A DNA stretch of 10,019 nucleotides from a bacterium. Lineage in GTDB: Bacteria; UBA9089. A model generated the notes under the pieces. It was not told the origin of the DNA. It worked only from the letters and a program-made list of their open reading frames with translations, and did not search any database. This document shows, piece after piece, positions 1-7,670 of the stretch. The first letter of the stretch is position 1. Each line of letters opens with the position of its first letter. Made by a program: the position numbers and the translations under genes. Location of the stretch: positions 1 to 10,019 of the forward strand of contig DNCN01000021.1 in NCBI GenBank assembly GCA_003485015.1, given 5' to 3'.

Positions 1-1
1 A

Positions 2-1126
2 GCGAATTTAGATGTCTGTGCCGCCTACCCGATTACTCCCCAGACAGATCTTATGCAGGCATTTGCCAGTCTTGTTGCTGATGGTAAGGTAGATACAGAG
101 CTGATCTTGGCTGAGAGTGAGCATAGTGCCTTGAGTGTTTGTATCGGTGCCTCTGCGGCTGGTGGGAGGGTGGCCACCGCCACCGGCGGCCCAGGCCTTG
201 CCCTTATGTGGGAGATGCTCTTTGTTGCTTCTGCAATGAGACTTCCCATAGTTATGCCCATCATAAACAGGGCACTATCTGCCCCTATAAATATCCACTC
301 AGATCATTCAGATGCTATGGGTGCCCGAGACTCTGGTTGGATACAACTCTGGTCTGAGAATGCCCAGGAGGTTTATGACAATACCATCCAGGCATTCAGG
401 ATTGCCGAGGATATGAAAGTGAGGCTGCCGGTTATGATCTGTGTTGATGGGTTTATTATCAGCCACTCCATAGAGAGGATAGAGTATCTTGAAGATGGCC
501 CAGCCAAAGACTTTGTGGGAGAATTTAAACCCCTAAATCCACTCCTTGATCTTGAAAACCCAAAGAGCATAGGGCCATTGATCCTCACTGACTACTATCA
601 TGAGTTCAAGAGGGCCCAGCATGAGGTCATTACGGAGAATGTTAAGGGTGTTGTCCTCGATGTGGCCGAGGCCTTTGAAGAGATGAGTGGAAGAAAGTAT
701 GGTCTCTTTGAGGCATATAGACTGGATGATGCCCAGATCGCTATAGTCATATTGAACTCTGCGGCTGGGACATCCAAGGATGTCATCGATGAATTCAGAG
801 GGAGGGGCATTAAGGCTGGGCTTTTAAAGCCGAGGCTCTTTCGGCCATTCCCATATGAAGAGATTGGTTCTGCCCTAAAGGGCCTGAAGGCAGTTGCGGT
901 TATGGACAGGGCTGACTCCTTTGGAGGGTATGGACCGCTCTTTATGGAGATAAGTTCTGCCCTATATCCTTTTAAAGAGAGACCCATAGTGATAAATAAG
1001 ATCTATGGTCTTGGCGGAAGGGACTTCCTGCCCTGCCATGCAGAGGGGGTCCTTCTGGAGCTTATCAAGACAGCAGAGACAGGCAGGGTAAAGGCTATCA
1101 AAGAATATATCGGGGCGAGGGAGTAG
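2..1126 (+). CDS. porA: Pyruvate/2-oxoacid:ferredoxin oxidoreductase, alpha subunit (5'-truncated by window edge)
   Basis: The alpha subunit of a multi-subunit 2-oxoacid:ferredoxin oxidoreductase, a cytoplasmic enzyme that oxidatively decarboxylates pyruvate with CoA to acetyl-CoA, CO2 and reduced ferredoxin, or runs in reverse. The reading frame is open from base 2, so the true start lies upstream; an internal ATG at 53 is not the start, because family sequence already precedes it (CAAYPITPQTDLMQAF). Visible landmarks are the YPITP substrate-loop motif, AESEHSALSVCIGASAAGGR, the ATATGGPGLALM stretch, and NRALSAPINIHSDHSDAMGA followed by RDSGW and ENAQEVYDN, which are characteristic of PorA. 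The C-terminal third (IAIVILNSAAGTSKDVIDEF, then KPRLFRPFPYEEI) matches the transketolase-C-like domain. The stop lies one base before the porB ATG, so the two are cotranscribed. Gamma and delta (ferredoxin-like) subunits would be expected upstream, outside the window. Pyruvate is the most likely substrate by sequence pattern; another 2-oxoacid is not excluded. Confidence 0.93.
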   Translation, partial: ANLDVCAAYPITPQTDLMQAFASLVADGKVDTELILAESEHSALSVCIGASAAGGRVATATGGPGLALMWEMLFVASAMRLPIVMPIINRALSAPINIHSDHSDAMGARDSGWIQLWSENAQEVYDNTIQAFRIAEDMKVRLPVMICVDGFIISHSIERIEYLEDGPAKDFVGEFKPLNPLLDLENPKSIGPLILTDYYHEFKRAQHEVITENVKGVVLDVAEAFEEMSGRKYGLFEAYRLDDAQIAIVILNSAAGTSKDVIDEFRGRGIKAGLLKPRLFRPFPYEEIGSALKGLKAVAVMDRADSFGGYGPLFMEISSALYPFKERPIVINKIYGLGGRDFLPCHAEGVLLELIKTAETGRVKAIKEYIGARE

Positions 1127-1127
1127 A

Positions 1128-2060
1128 ATGGAGACAAAACTGACTTTAAAGGAACTATCCAAGAGAGAGGATCTCTTTACTTACGGCCATAGGCTATGCG
1201 CGGGCTGTGGGGAGGCAATCATCGTCAAGATGGTTCTTGCTGCCTCAGACTATCCCATTGTTGCCTGCTCTCCCACAGGATGCCTGGAGGTCTCATCCTG
1301 TATTTCACACTACACCGCCTGGAGGATCCCCTGGATACATAGTGCCTTTGAGAATGCGGCGGCCACGATTGCTGGTGTGGAATCGATGTATCAAGCCTTG
1401 AAGAAGAAGGGCAAGATGGATAAAGAGGTGAAGTTCGTGGTCTTTGCTGGAGACGGCGGGACATATGATATCGGATTTCAAAGCCTTTCAGGGGCTATGG
1501 AGCGTGGCCACGATATCCTTTACATATGCCTCAATAATGAGGCCTATATGAATACGGGCATTCAGCGCTCAAGCGCCACCCCTTTAGGTAGTGATACCAC
1601 CACAAGCCCTGCGGGGACGGTGATCCCAGGGAAGAGTCAGCCTCGAAAGGATATGACCAAGATTATGGCCGCACATAACATCCCTTATGCATCCCAGGCC
1701 TCACCAAGCCACTGGCTTGATCTGATGAAGAAGGTGAAGAAGTCACTCGGGATAAAGGGGTCAAAATTTATGAATATATTCACCCCCTGCCATAGAGGCT
1801 GGCGATCAAAATCTGATGATGCCATCGAGATGAGTAGGCTTGCGGTTGATACCTGTTACTGGCCCCTCTATGAGGTTGAGGATGGGGTTACGAGGATAAC
1901 CTCTAAACCAAAAGAGAAGAAGCCTCTTGTAGATTTTCTCAAGCCCCAGGGGAGGTTTAGGCATCTATTCTCACCCGAGAATGAATGGGTAGTTAAGAGA
2001 CTACAGGAGGAGGTGGATAGGAACTGGGAGACACTCCTTAAAGCTGAGGCTACAGACTGA
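1128..2060 (+). CDS. porB: Pyruvate/2-oxoacid:ferredoxin oxidoreductase, beta (TPP-binding) subunit
   Basis: The beta subunit binds thiamine diphosphate and the [4Fe-4S] cluster nearest to it, forming the active site with PorA. The 310 residues are the usual length for a separate PorB. The TPP/Mg motif is AGDGGTYDIG (GDG at residues 108-110), followed about 26 residues on by LNNEAYMNTGIQRSSATP (Asn136/Asn137), the standard second half of the motif in this family. Cluster-ligand candidates are Cys24 and Cys27 (LCAGCGE), Cys52 in PTGCLEVSS and Cys221 in FTPCHRGW; Cys47 and Cys58 are additional nearby cysteines. The ATG follows the porA stop by one base, with a GAGGGAG ribosome-binding site inside the end of porA, which implies coupled translation. 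No convincing terminator follows. A weak long-range pairing of 2044-2052 with 2091-2099, followed by TTT, is the only candidate. Confidence 0.95.
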   Translation: METKLTLKELSKREDLFTYGHRLCAGCGEAIIVKMVLAASDYPIVACSPTGCLEVSSCISHYTAWRIPWIHSAFENAAATIAGVESMYQALKKKGKMDKEVKFVVFAGDGGTYDIGFQSLSGAMERGHDILYICLNNEAYMNTGIQRSSATPLGSDTTTSPAGTVIPGKSQPRKDMTKIMAAHNIPYASQASPSHWLDLMKKVKKSLGIKGSKFMNIFTPCHRGWRSKSDDAIEMSRLAVDTCYWPLYEVEDGVTRITSKPKEKKPLVDFLKPQGRFRHLFSPENEWVVKRLQEEVDRNWETLLKAEATD

Positions 2061-2210
2061 ATCTCTCCTCTGGGGTGGTAAGTTTTGCATTAGCCTTAGT
2101 TTAGAAGAGGATTAAACAAAATTTCTCTGAGAGGGGTGAATAATTCCTAAAGCCCTGCCTAGGATTTGCCGAATTAAATATTGAACATCAGATCCGAAGG
2201 TAGGAGCATA

Positions 2211-2468
2211 GTGGAATTAGCGATAGAAGTATTCCGCGACGGCGGTAATAATAACTATATTGCCTCCTGTCCGAGATTAGAGATTTATACCTATGGTCAT
2301 ACTGTAAACACGGCCATTAGCCGCTTAGAAAAGGTAGTCAATTTCTATATGGAATCAGCCAAAGAGATGGGAGTGACATTAGAAGAGGTTTGCCTGGGTA
2401 ATAAATCCTCCAAATTCTATAAGTGGCAACACGATAACGATCTCTTAATAAGAAGACGGATAAACTGA
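2211..2468 (+). CDS. Small HicB-like family protein, no HicA partner adjacent
   Basis: An 85-residue protein resembling the small HicB-like fold (partial RNase H-like) of type II antitoxins. The features are a short beta hairpin (IEVFRDGGNNNYIASCPRL), then the family-like IYTYGHTVNTAISRLEKVVN, then a helix ending in MGVTLEEV. The C-terminal end is short and basic (LLIRRRIN), with no visible ribbon-helix-helix or helix-turn-helix domain as longer HicB proteins have. I choose the GTG at 2211 because AAGG/TAGGAG (2197-2206) lies just before it; an in-frame TTG at 2181 would add ten residues but has no ribosome-binding site. No HicA-like ORF (about 60 residues with a conserved His) is visible on either side, so it may be an orphan antitoxin or a solitary HicB-like protein of unknown role. 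A terminator follows 30 bases after the stop. The gene is more A+T-rich than porAB, which could mean separate acquisition. Confidence 0.72.
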   Translation: MELAIEVFRDGGNNNYIASCPRLEIYTYGHTVNTAISRLEKVVNFYMESAKEMGVTLEEVCLGNKSSKFYKWQHDNDLLIRRRIN

Positions 2469-2498
2469 AATAAAAAGTTCGTAATTCTAAAGTAGATT

Positions 2499-2524
2499 AA
2501 AAGATGGCCTAAGCCATCTTTTTT
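2499..2524 (+). terminator. Rho-independent terminator after the HicB-like gene
   Basis: The sequence shows a 10-bp perfect stem, AAAAGATGGC (2499-2508) pairing with GCCATCTTTT (2513-2522), around a four-base loop CTAA, with a run of six T at 2519-2524 and more T after it. The G+C core is GATGGC/GCCATC. It starts 30 bases after the HicB-like stop and ends 21 bases before the fmt ATG. It should end rightward transcription from the por/HicB-like side, which raises the question of where the fmt promoter lies. The T-run is on the + strand, although the A-run before the stem could allow weak leftward action. Confidence 0.88.
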
Positions 2525-2545
2525 GTATTTTTAGGGATATTGACG

Positions 2546-3487
2546 ATGAAGATAATCTTTATGGGAACACCCTCCTTTGCCCTTCCTTCATTAAAGAGGC
2601 TTGTCGAGAGTAAATTTGAGATTATCTTAGTTATTACCCAGCCTGATCGTCCAGGTGGAAGGGGAATGAAGCCTAAGCCGCCAGAGGTGAAACTTCTTGC
2701 CCTCCAGATGGGACTCCCTATCTATCAACCTCCTAGAATCAAAGAGAAGGAGGTAATAACTTATCTTCAGAAGTTCACCGGGGAAGCTATTGTGGTTGTG
2801 GCCTATGGTCAGATCCTTCCCTCTGAGATCTTGAATATCCCTAAGTTTGGATGCATCAACCTTCATGCTTCGCTCCTTCCTGATCTACGCGGGGCAGCTC
2901 CTATCCCCCGGAGCATTATCTTGGGCAGGGAGATCACTGGTGTTACAACCATGTATCTAGATGAAGGGATGGATACTGGAGATATCATCCTTCAAAAAGA
3001 GGTTGAGATATTGGCCGATGAGACCGCAGGTGAACTCTCAGAGCGGCTAGCAACAATCGGTGCTGATCTCTTACTTGAGACCATGAGGCTGGTTGAACAG
3101 GGTAAGGTTCCAAGGAGGAGGCAAGACGAGGAGTCTGCCACTTATGCCCCAGTTATCAGCAAAGAAGAGACCCTTATCGATTGGACCAAGTCTGCCAGAG
3201 AGATTCATAACCTCATTCGAGGATTGAACCCCCTTCCCGGTGCTTACTCATTCCTTGAGGAAAAGAGGGTCAAGATATACCGATCGAGGGTAGTTGAGGA
3301 TAAATCAGAAGATAGGACCCCAGGAAGGATAGTCTCTCTTAAGACTGGAGAGATGGTCGTTGCATGTGGCGAAGACTACCTCTCTATCCTTGAGCTCCAA
3401 CCCGAGGATAAAAGGACAATGGATATTAGAGCCTTCTTGGCTGGACATAAGATCACCCCCTCTACAACCTTCGGCAAGAGGGGATAA
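2546..3487 (+). CDS. fmt: Methionyl-tRNA formyltransferase
   Basis: Transfers a formyl group from 10-formyltetrahydrofolate to the methionine on initiator tRNA, enabling bacterial translation initiation; cytoplasmic. The protein has 313 residues, a normal length (E. coli Fmt is 315). The N-terminal formyltransferase domain starts MKIIFMGTPSFALP and contains the catalytic triad by family comparison: Asn105 and His107 in NLHASLLP and Asp143 in DEGMDTGDII. The SLLPxxRGAAPI signature is present as SLLPDLRGAAPI. The C-terminal OB-like domain begins near IDWTKSAREIHNLIRGLNPLPGA. The ATG at 2546 fits family N-termini and has AGGG (2532-2535) upstream; a TTG at 2540 would add only two residues and is rejected. 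def (peptide deformylase), a common neighbour, is not adjacent. The gene stands alone between a terminator and a convergent gene. Confidence 0.96.
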   Translation: MKIIFMGTPSFALPSLKRLVESKFEIILVITQPDRPGGRGMKPKPPEVKLLALQMGLPIYQPPRIKEKEVITYLQKFTGEAIVVVAYGQILPSEILNIPKFGCINLHASLLPDLRGAAPIPRSIILGREITGVTTMYLDEGMDTGDIILQKEVEILADETAGELSERLATIGADLLLETMRLVEQGKVPRRRQDEESATYAPVISKEETLIDWTKSAREIHNLIRGLNPLPGAYSFLEEKRVKIYRSRVVEDKSEDRTPGRIVSLKTGEMVVACGEDYLSILELQPEDKRTMDIRAFLAGHKITPSTTFGKRG

Positions 3488-3506
3488 AGGGTCTTTACAT
3501 CTCCTC
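3478..3506. other. Hairpin enclosing the stop codons of the convergent fmt and pfkB genes
   Basis: An inverted repeat TAAAG-GGT-CTTTA (3485-3497) contains the fmt stop TAA at its left edge and the pfkB stop (TTA on this strand) at its right edge. The pairing continues outward after a two-base bulge (3498-3499): GAGGGGA (3478-3484) with TCTCCTC (3500-3506), including one G-U pair, for about 12 bp in all. No T-run follows on either strand, so it is not a canonical Rho-independent terminator. It may block both convergent transcripts as structured RNA or stabilise 3' ends. This role is inference. Confidence 0.45.
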
Positions 3507-4403
3507 AAAATGGGACATCCTTTTGAATTCTCTAAATCTATCTCTAGCCTCACCGAGATGGACCCTTGCCAGACGCCTCAAGCTGAATTCCTCCACAACA
3601 AAGGAGGCCAAGGCATTCCCAAAGACGATAGCCTTCCGAAGGTTAGCCTCCTCCAATTCACCACAGGTATCCAAGTAGCCCATAAACCCACCGGCGAAGG
3701 TATCACCAGCACCGGTTGGATCAAAGATATATTCTAAAGGGTAGGCCGGAACAGAGAGGACGGAGGAACTGGTGAACATTACCACTCCATGTTCACCTTT
3801 TTTGATAATCACATATCTTGGACCAAAACCTCGGAGGATATTGGCAGCCTTAACTAAATTGGGTTCATTGGCGAGCTGTCTAGTCTCGGCATCATTGAGG
3901 ATGATAATATCTACATGTTTGAGAAGTTCAAGGAGGGCCTCACGTTTGCCATTGATCCAGAAGTTCATGGTATCGCAGGTGACCACTTTAGGGGCTGATA
4001 CTTGTTCCAAGACTTGGAGTTGAAGCTCAGGGTCGATATTGGCCAAAAAGACCAGTTCTGAATCTCGATAACCCTCGGGGATCTCTGGCCTAAAGTCCTC
4101 AAAGACATTCAGTTGAGTCTCTAAGGTTTCAGCCTCATTCAGATTATACCCATACTTCCCTGACCAGCGGAAGGTCTTACCCTCTCGTCTCTTTAGTCCA
4201 GCAAGGTCGATCTTCCGACGTAAGAGGAGGTCTATATGTTCCTGGGGGAAGTCTGAACCAACCACACCTACTAACCTCACCTGTGTAAAGAGTGAAGCCG
4301 CCACCGAAGAGTAGATCGCAGCTCCACCAAGAACTTCCTCTGCCTCTCCGAAGGGGGTCTCAATAGTATCGAGGGCTACCGAACCAACAACCAAAACACT
4401 CAT
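3495..4403 (-). CDS. PfkB/ribokinase-family sugar or nucleoside kinase, substrate unknown
   Basis: A 302-residue cytoplasmic kinase of the ribokinase (PfkB) superfamily, which phosphorylates a hydroxymethyl group of a sugar or nucleoside using ATP-Mg. The family features are an N-terminal VLVVGSVALDTIET, the glycine pair in EVLGGAAIYSSVAASLF (Gly26-Gly27), and the C-terminal signature DPTGAGDTFAGGFMGYL, where Asp234 is the expected catalytic base and GAG forms the anion hole. A mid-protein NDAETRQLA (Asn170) and KKGEHGVV match the NxxE-like and KxGxxG nucleotide-region motifs. The start has a strong AGGAGG (reverse complement of 4412-4417) with 8-base spacing. The carB stop lies just upstream, and this ribosome-binding site overlaps it, so the gene is the second cistron of a carB operon. 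That context hints at nucleoside or pyrimidine metabolism, but the sequence does not fix the substrate; adenosine, ribose or another sugar are all possible. Confidence 0.9.
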   Translation of the reverse strand: MSVLVVGSVALDTIETPFGEAEEVLGGAAIYSSVAASLFTQVRLVGVVGSDFPQEHIDLLLRRKIDLAGLKRREGKTFRWSGKYGYNLNEAETLETQLNVFEDFRPEIPEGYRDSELVFLANIDPELQLQVLEQVSAPKVVTCDTMNFWINGKREALLELLKHVDIIILNDAETRQLANEPNLVKAANILRGFGPRYVIIKKGEHGVVMFTSSSVLSVPAYPLEYIFDPTGAGDTFAGGFMGYLDTCGELEEANLRKAIVFGNALASFVVEEFSLRRLARVHLGEARDRFREFKRMSHFEEM

Positions 4404-4408
4404 AAAAT

Positions 4409-4421
4409 CACCCTCCTTCTA
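4409..4421 (-). promoter_or_regulatory. Strong Shine-Dalgarno of the pfkB-family gene overlapping the carB stop
   Basis: Read on the - strand the sequence is TAGAAGGAGGGTG: the TAG stop of carB (4419-4421) is followed directly by AAGGAGGGTG, nearly a full anti-16S match, 8 bases before the ATG at 4401-4403. This supports cotranscription and translational coupling of carB with the kinase gene. Confidence 0.8.
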
Positions 4422-7400
4422 GAATGAGAGTGCCTTGTGATACTCTTGAAGAGGCCTGGGGGGGATTTCAGAGGTCTTCCTAGCTTCAATCCCTTCAATA
4501 CTTGCCTGGGCAGCAGGTATTGAGGTAATGTAAGGGACCTTGTTCTGGATGGCCATCATTCGGATATAGCTATCATCGTATTTGCTCATCCGACCGATTG
4601 GCGTATTGATAATAAGATGGATATCTCCATTTTTGATAGCATCTGCAATGTTTGGCCTCCCTTCATGGAGCTTCTTTATCATCGTATTAGAGATACCGTG
4701 CTCGCTAAGATAGAGACTAGTACCCTCTGTGGCATAGATATTAAGCCTCAGTTTATGAATCTCTTTAGCGATAGGAAGTAAGGCTGGTTTATCCTTATCT
4801 GCCACTGTAAGTAAAACATTTCCTTTCAAGGGGAGCTTCGAACCTGTTGCCTCCTGGGCTTTATAGAAAGAGAGACCGAAGGTCTCGGCAATCCCCATGA
4901 CCTCTCCAGTAGCCCTCATCTCAGGACCCAAAAGAGGGTCCACCTCAGGGAACATATTGAAGGGAAAGACTGCCTCTTTAACCCCAACATGTAAAATATC
5001 CCGCTTCTTAAGCTCAGGAAATTCACGCAATCTTCTACCTAATATCAGCTTGGTAGCTATCTGTGCAACAGGGATTCCCACCACCTTAGAGACTAAAGGA
5101 ACTGTCCGTGATGCTCGGGGGTTAGCCTCTAAGATATACACTTTATCGTCACAGATAGCATACTGAATGTTTATCAGGCCCACCACCTTCAGCTCCCTAG
5201 CAATCTTAGTGGTATACTCCTCTATGGTCTTTAAGTGAGTATCTTTTATGGTCCTTGATGGAATTACACAGGCCGAATCTCCTGAATGAACACCCGCTAG
5301 CTCAATATGCTCCATCACAGCCACTACAAAGGTCTCCTCTCCATCACAGAGGGCATCAACCTCAGCCTCAACAGCATCTTCAAGGAACTTATCGATGAGC
5401 ATGGGATATTCGGGGCTGACTTGAATGGCCTCCTGAACATATCTTTGGAGCATCTCTTCGTCATAAACAATCTCCATCCCTCGGCCACCAAGGACAAAGG
5501 ATGGCCGGACCATGAGGGGATAACCAACCCTATTGGCTGTCTCTATAGCCTCATCTAAGGAGCGTGCCGTCCCACCTTCGGGTTGAAGGATCTCAAGCTC
5601 TATCATCTTCTGGCGAAATCTCTCCCTATCTTCGGCAAAACCGATACTCTCAGGGCTAGTTCCTAAGATATTTACTCCATTATCCTTCAATTCTTGAGCG
5701 ATGTTCAGTGGTGTCTGTCCTCCAAACTGAACGATGACGCCTTCTGGTCTCTCTTTCTCATAGATGGTCAAGACATCCTCCACAGTCAAGGGCTCAAAGT
5801 AGAGCTTATTTGCTGTATCATAATCGGTTGAGACCGTCTCAGGGTTACAATTGATCATGACCGATTCATAATCTTCATCCGCTAAAGCAAAGGCCGCATG
5901 GACACAGGTATAGTCGAACTCTATCCCTTGACCAATCCTGTTAGGCCCACCTCCTAAGATTAAAATCTTCTTATTCGATGAGACCTCGACTTTATCTTCA
6001 CCATCAGTATAAGTAGAATAGTAGTAAGCAGCGTTCTCTACTCCACTAACGAGGATGGCATCGAACCGTCCACGTTTTCCGATAGCGATCCTTCTCTCTC
6101 TGACTTCCTTCTCCTTTATCTTAAAGAGATCAGCCAGGTACCTATCCGAAAAGCCCCACTCCTTTGCCTTGATCAATTCCTTATCAGGAAGGATACTCCA
6201 GGTATATTTAAGTAGTTCCTCTTCAAACTCCACAAGTTCCTTCATCTCATTAATGAACCATGCTCCAATAGAGGTCATCTTATGGAGCTCCTCAGGAGAG
6301 ATGCCTCTGCGTAATGCCTCATACATCAAAAAGATCCGTTCGCTTGAGGGAACACTCAATCTCTCTTTTAGCTGTGCCAGTGAAAGGGCTTTAAACCTTT
6401 CAACACCCAAACCGTATCTCTTTATCTCAAGGGATCGGATGGCCTTCTGGAACGCCTCCTTAAAGGTCTTACCGATACTCATCACCTCACCCACAGCCTT
6501 CATCTGGGTGCCTAGGATATCTTTAGCCTGGGGAAACTTCTCAAAGGCCCAGCGGGCAAATTTGATCACCACGTAGTCGCCCCAGGGTTCGTAATTTTCC
6601 AGTGTCCCCTTCCTCCAATAGGGGATCTCATCCAAGGTTATACCCGAGGCGAGTTTTGCAGAGATACGGGCGATGGGAAAACCGGTGGCCTTGGAGGCAA
6701 GGGCCGAGGAGCGGGAGGTTCTCGGGTTTATCTCTATAACTACTAATCTACCGTCTTTGGGATTATGTGCGAACTGGATATTCGTTCCCCCAATAACCCC
6801 AATGGCCTCCACAATCTTATAAGAGAGCTCCTGCATCCGTTTTTGCAGAGATTCGGGTACTGTGAGCATGGGAGCCGTACAAAAACTATCACCGGTGTGA
6901 ACCCCCATAGGATCAATATTTTCAATAAAACATACTGTAATCTTCTGATTCTTCTGATCTCTTACAACCTCGAGCTCCAATTCTTCCCATCCTAAGACAG
7001 ACTCCTCAACCAGTACCTGGTGAATAAGGCTTGCGGCTAAACCTCTAGTGACAACAGTCCTCAATTCTTCTATATTATAAACACATCCTCCGCCTGTTCC
7101 ACCCAAAGTATAAGCAGGTCTCAATATCACTGGGTACCTAAGCTCTTCGGCTATCCTCTCTGCCTCTTCAACCGAATGGCAGGGCTCAGATCGCAGGACA
7201 GGGATACGGAGTCTCTTCATCATCTCTTTAAAGGCGATCCTATCTTCTCCCCGCTCGATGGCATCACTTTTAACACCAATGATCTCAACCCCATACTTCT
7301 CTAGTACCCCAGATTTGTAGAGACTAAAGGCAAGATTGAGGCCAGTCTGTCCCCCTAGACTTGAAAGGAGTCCATCTGGCCTCTCCTCTTTGATGATCTT

Positions 7401-7625
7401 CTCTAGAGTCTCTGGGGTAAGTGGTTCAATGTAGGTCTTATCAGCCATCCCTGGATCAGTCATGATCGTAGCTGGATTGGAGTTCACGAGGACGACTTCA
7501 TACCCTTCTTCTCTCAACGCCTTGCAGGCTTGAGTCCCCGAGTAATCAAACTCACACGCTTGCCCGATGATGATGGGGCCAGACCCAATGATAAGTATCT
7601 TCTTTAAGTCTTTTCTCTTCGGCAT
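4419..7625 (-). CDS. carB: Carbamoyl-phosphate synthase, large (ammonia/ATP-using) subunit
   Basis: Makes carbamoyl phosphate from bicarbonate, ammonia (channelled from glutamine by CarA) and two ATP, feeding pyrimidine and arginine synthesis in the cytoplasm. The 1068 residues are full length (E. coli CarB is 1073). The internal duplication is plain: the first half opens KKILIIGSGPIIIGQACEFDYSG cut here as IIIGQACEFDYSG (residues 18-30), and the second as GGGPNRIGQGIEFDY (about residue 560). Each half has an ATP-grasp domain, with RPAYTLGGTGGG in the first and RPSFVLGGRGMEIVYDE in the second. A helical oligomerisation segment lies between them (about 400-550). The C-terminal allosteric MGS domain (about 935-1068) carries TEGTSLYLSEHG, KKLHEGRPNI and HLIINTPIG, the region that binds UMP/IMP in E. 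coli. Start ATG has AGGAGAGG upstream (complement of 7628-7635). carA is not adjacent; the kinase gene is cotranscribed downstream. Confidence 0.98.
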   Translation of the reverse strand: MPKRKDLKKILIIGSGPIIIGQACEFDYSGTQACKALREEGYEVVLVNSNPATIMTDPGMADKTYIEPLTPETLEKIIKEERPDGLLSSLGGQTGLNLAFSLYKSGVLEKYGVEIIGVKSDAIERGEDRIAFKEMMKRLRIPVLRSEPCHSVEEAERIAEELRYPVILRPAYTLGGTGGGCVYNIEELRTVVTRGLAASLIHQVLVEESVLGWEELELEVVRDQKNQKITVCFIENIDPMGVHTGDSFCTAPMLTVPESLQKRMQELSYKIVEAIGVIGGTNIQFAHNPKDGRLVVIEINPRTSRSSALASKATGFPIARISAKLASGITLDEIPYWRKGTLENYEPWGDYVVIKFARWAFEKFPQAKDILGTQMKAVGEVMSIGKTFKEAFQKAIRSLEIKRYGLGVERFKALSLAQLKERLSVPSSERIFLMYEALRRGISPEELHKMTSIGAWFINEMKELVEFEEELLKYTWSILPDKELIKAKEWGFSDRYLADLFKIKEKEVRERRIAIGKRGRFDAILVSGVENAAYYYSTYTDGEDKVEVSSNKKILILGGGPNRIGQGIEFDYTCVHAAFALADEDYESVMINCNPETVSTDYDTANKLYFEPLTVEDVLTIYEKERPEGVIVQFGGQTPLNIAQELKDNGVNILGTSPESIGFAEDRERFRQKMIELEILQPEGGTARSLDEAIETANRVGYPLMVRPSFVLGGRGMEIVYDEEMLQRYVQEAIQVSPEYPMLIDKFLEDAVEAEVDALCDGEETFVVAVMEHIELAGVHSGDSACVIPSRTIKDTHLKTIEEYTTKIARELKVVGLINIQYAICDDKVYILEANPRASRTVPLVSKVVGIPVAQIATKLILGRRLREFPELKKRDILHVGVKEAVFPFNMFPEVDPLLGPEMRATGEVMGIAETFGLSFYKAQEATGSKLPLKGNVLLTVADKDKPALLPIAKEIHKLRLNIYATEGTSLYLSEHGISNTMIKKLHEGRPNIADAIKNGDIHLIINTPIGRMSKYDDSYIRMMAIQNKVPYITSIPAAQASIEGIEARKTSEIPPRPLQEYHKALSF

Positions 7626-7638
7626 AACCTCTCCTTTT

Positions 7639-7670
7639 TTACTTTACCTGAAACTTACTTTACCTGAAAC
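7639..7670. repeat. Perfect 16-bp tandem duplication upstream of carB
   Basis: TTACTTTACCTGAAAC occurs at 7639-7654 and again, without a mismatch or gap, at 7655-7670. On the - strand (the carB direction) the unit reads GTTTCAGGTAAAGTAA. Each copy carries a TAAAGT that could act as a -10 box, and the upstream copy is correctly spaced from a TTGACA at 7680-7685. The distal copy lies 13 bases before the carB ATG and borders its ribosome-binding site. It could be a recent slippage duplication or a pair of operator half-sites. Confidence 0.85.

Noticed and set aside
598..987. 129-codon - strand ORF within porA
   Set aside because: Antisense to strongly conserved porA sequence, with no motif or ribosome-binding context of its own.
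2044..2102. Possible porB terminator: CTGAGGCTA pairing with TAGCCTTAG followed by TTT
   Set aside because: The loop is 38 bases, the stem starts inside porB, and the T-run is only three bases; too weak to call.
2181..2210. TTG start giving a 95-residue HicB-like protein
   Set aside because: No Shine-Dalgarno precedes it and the added residues do not resemble the family; the GTG at 2211 has AGGAG before it.
6055..6576. 173-codon + strand ORF antisense to carB
   Set aside because: It lies wholly inside carB, a full-length conserved gene, and has no recognisable motif; it is a shadow ORF.
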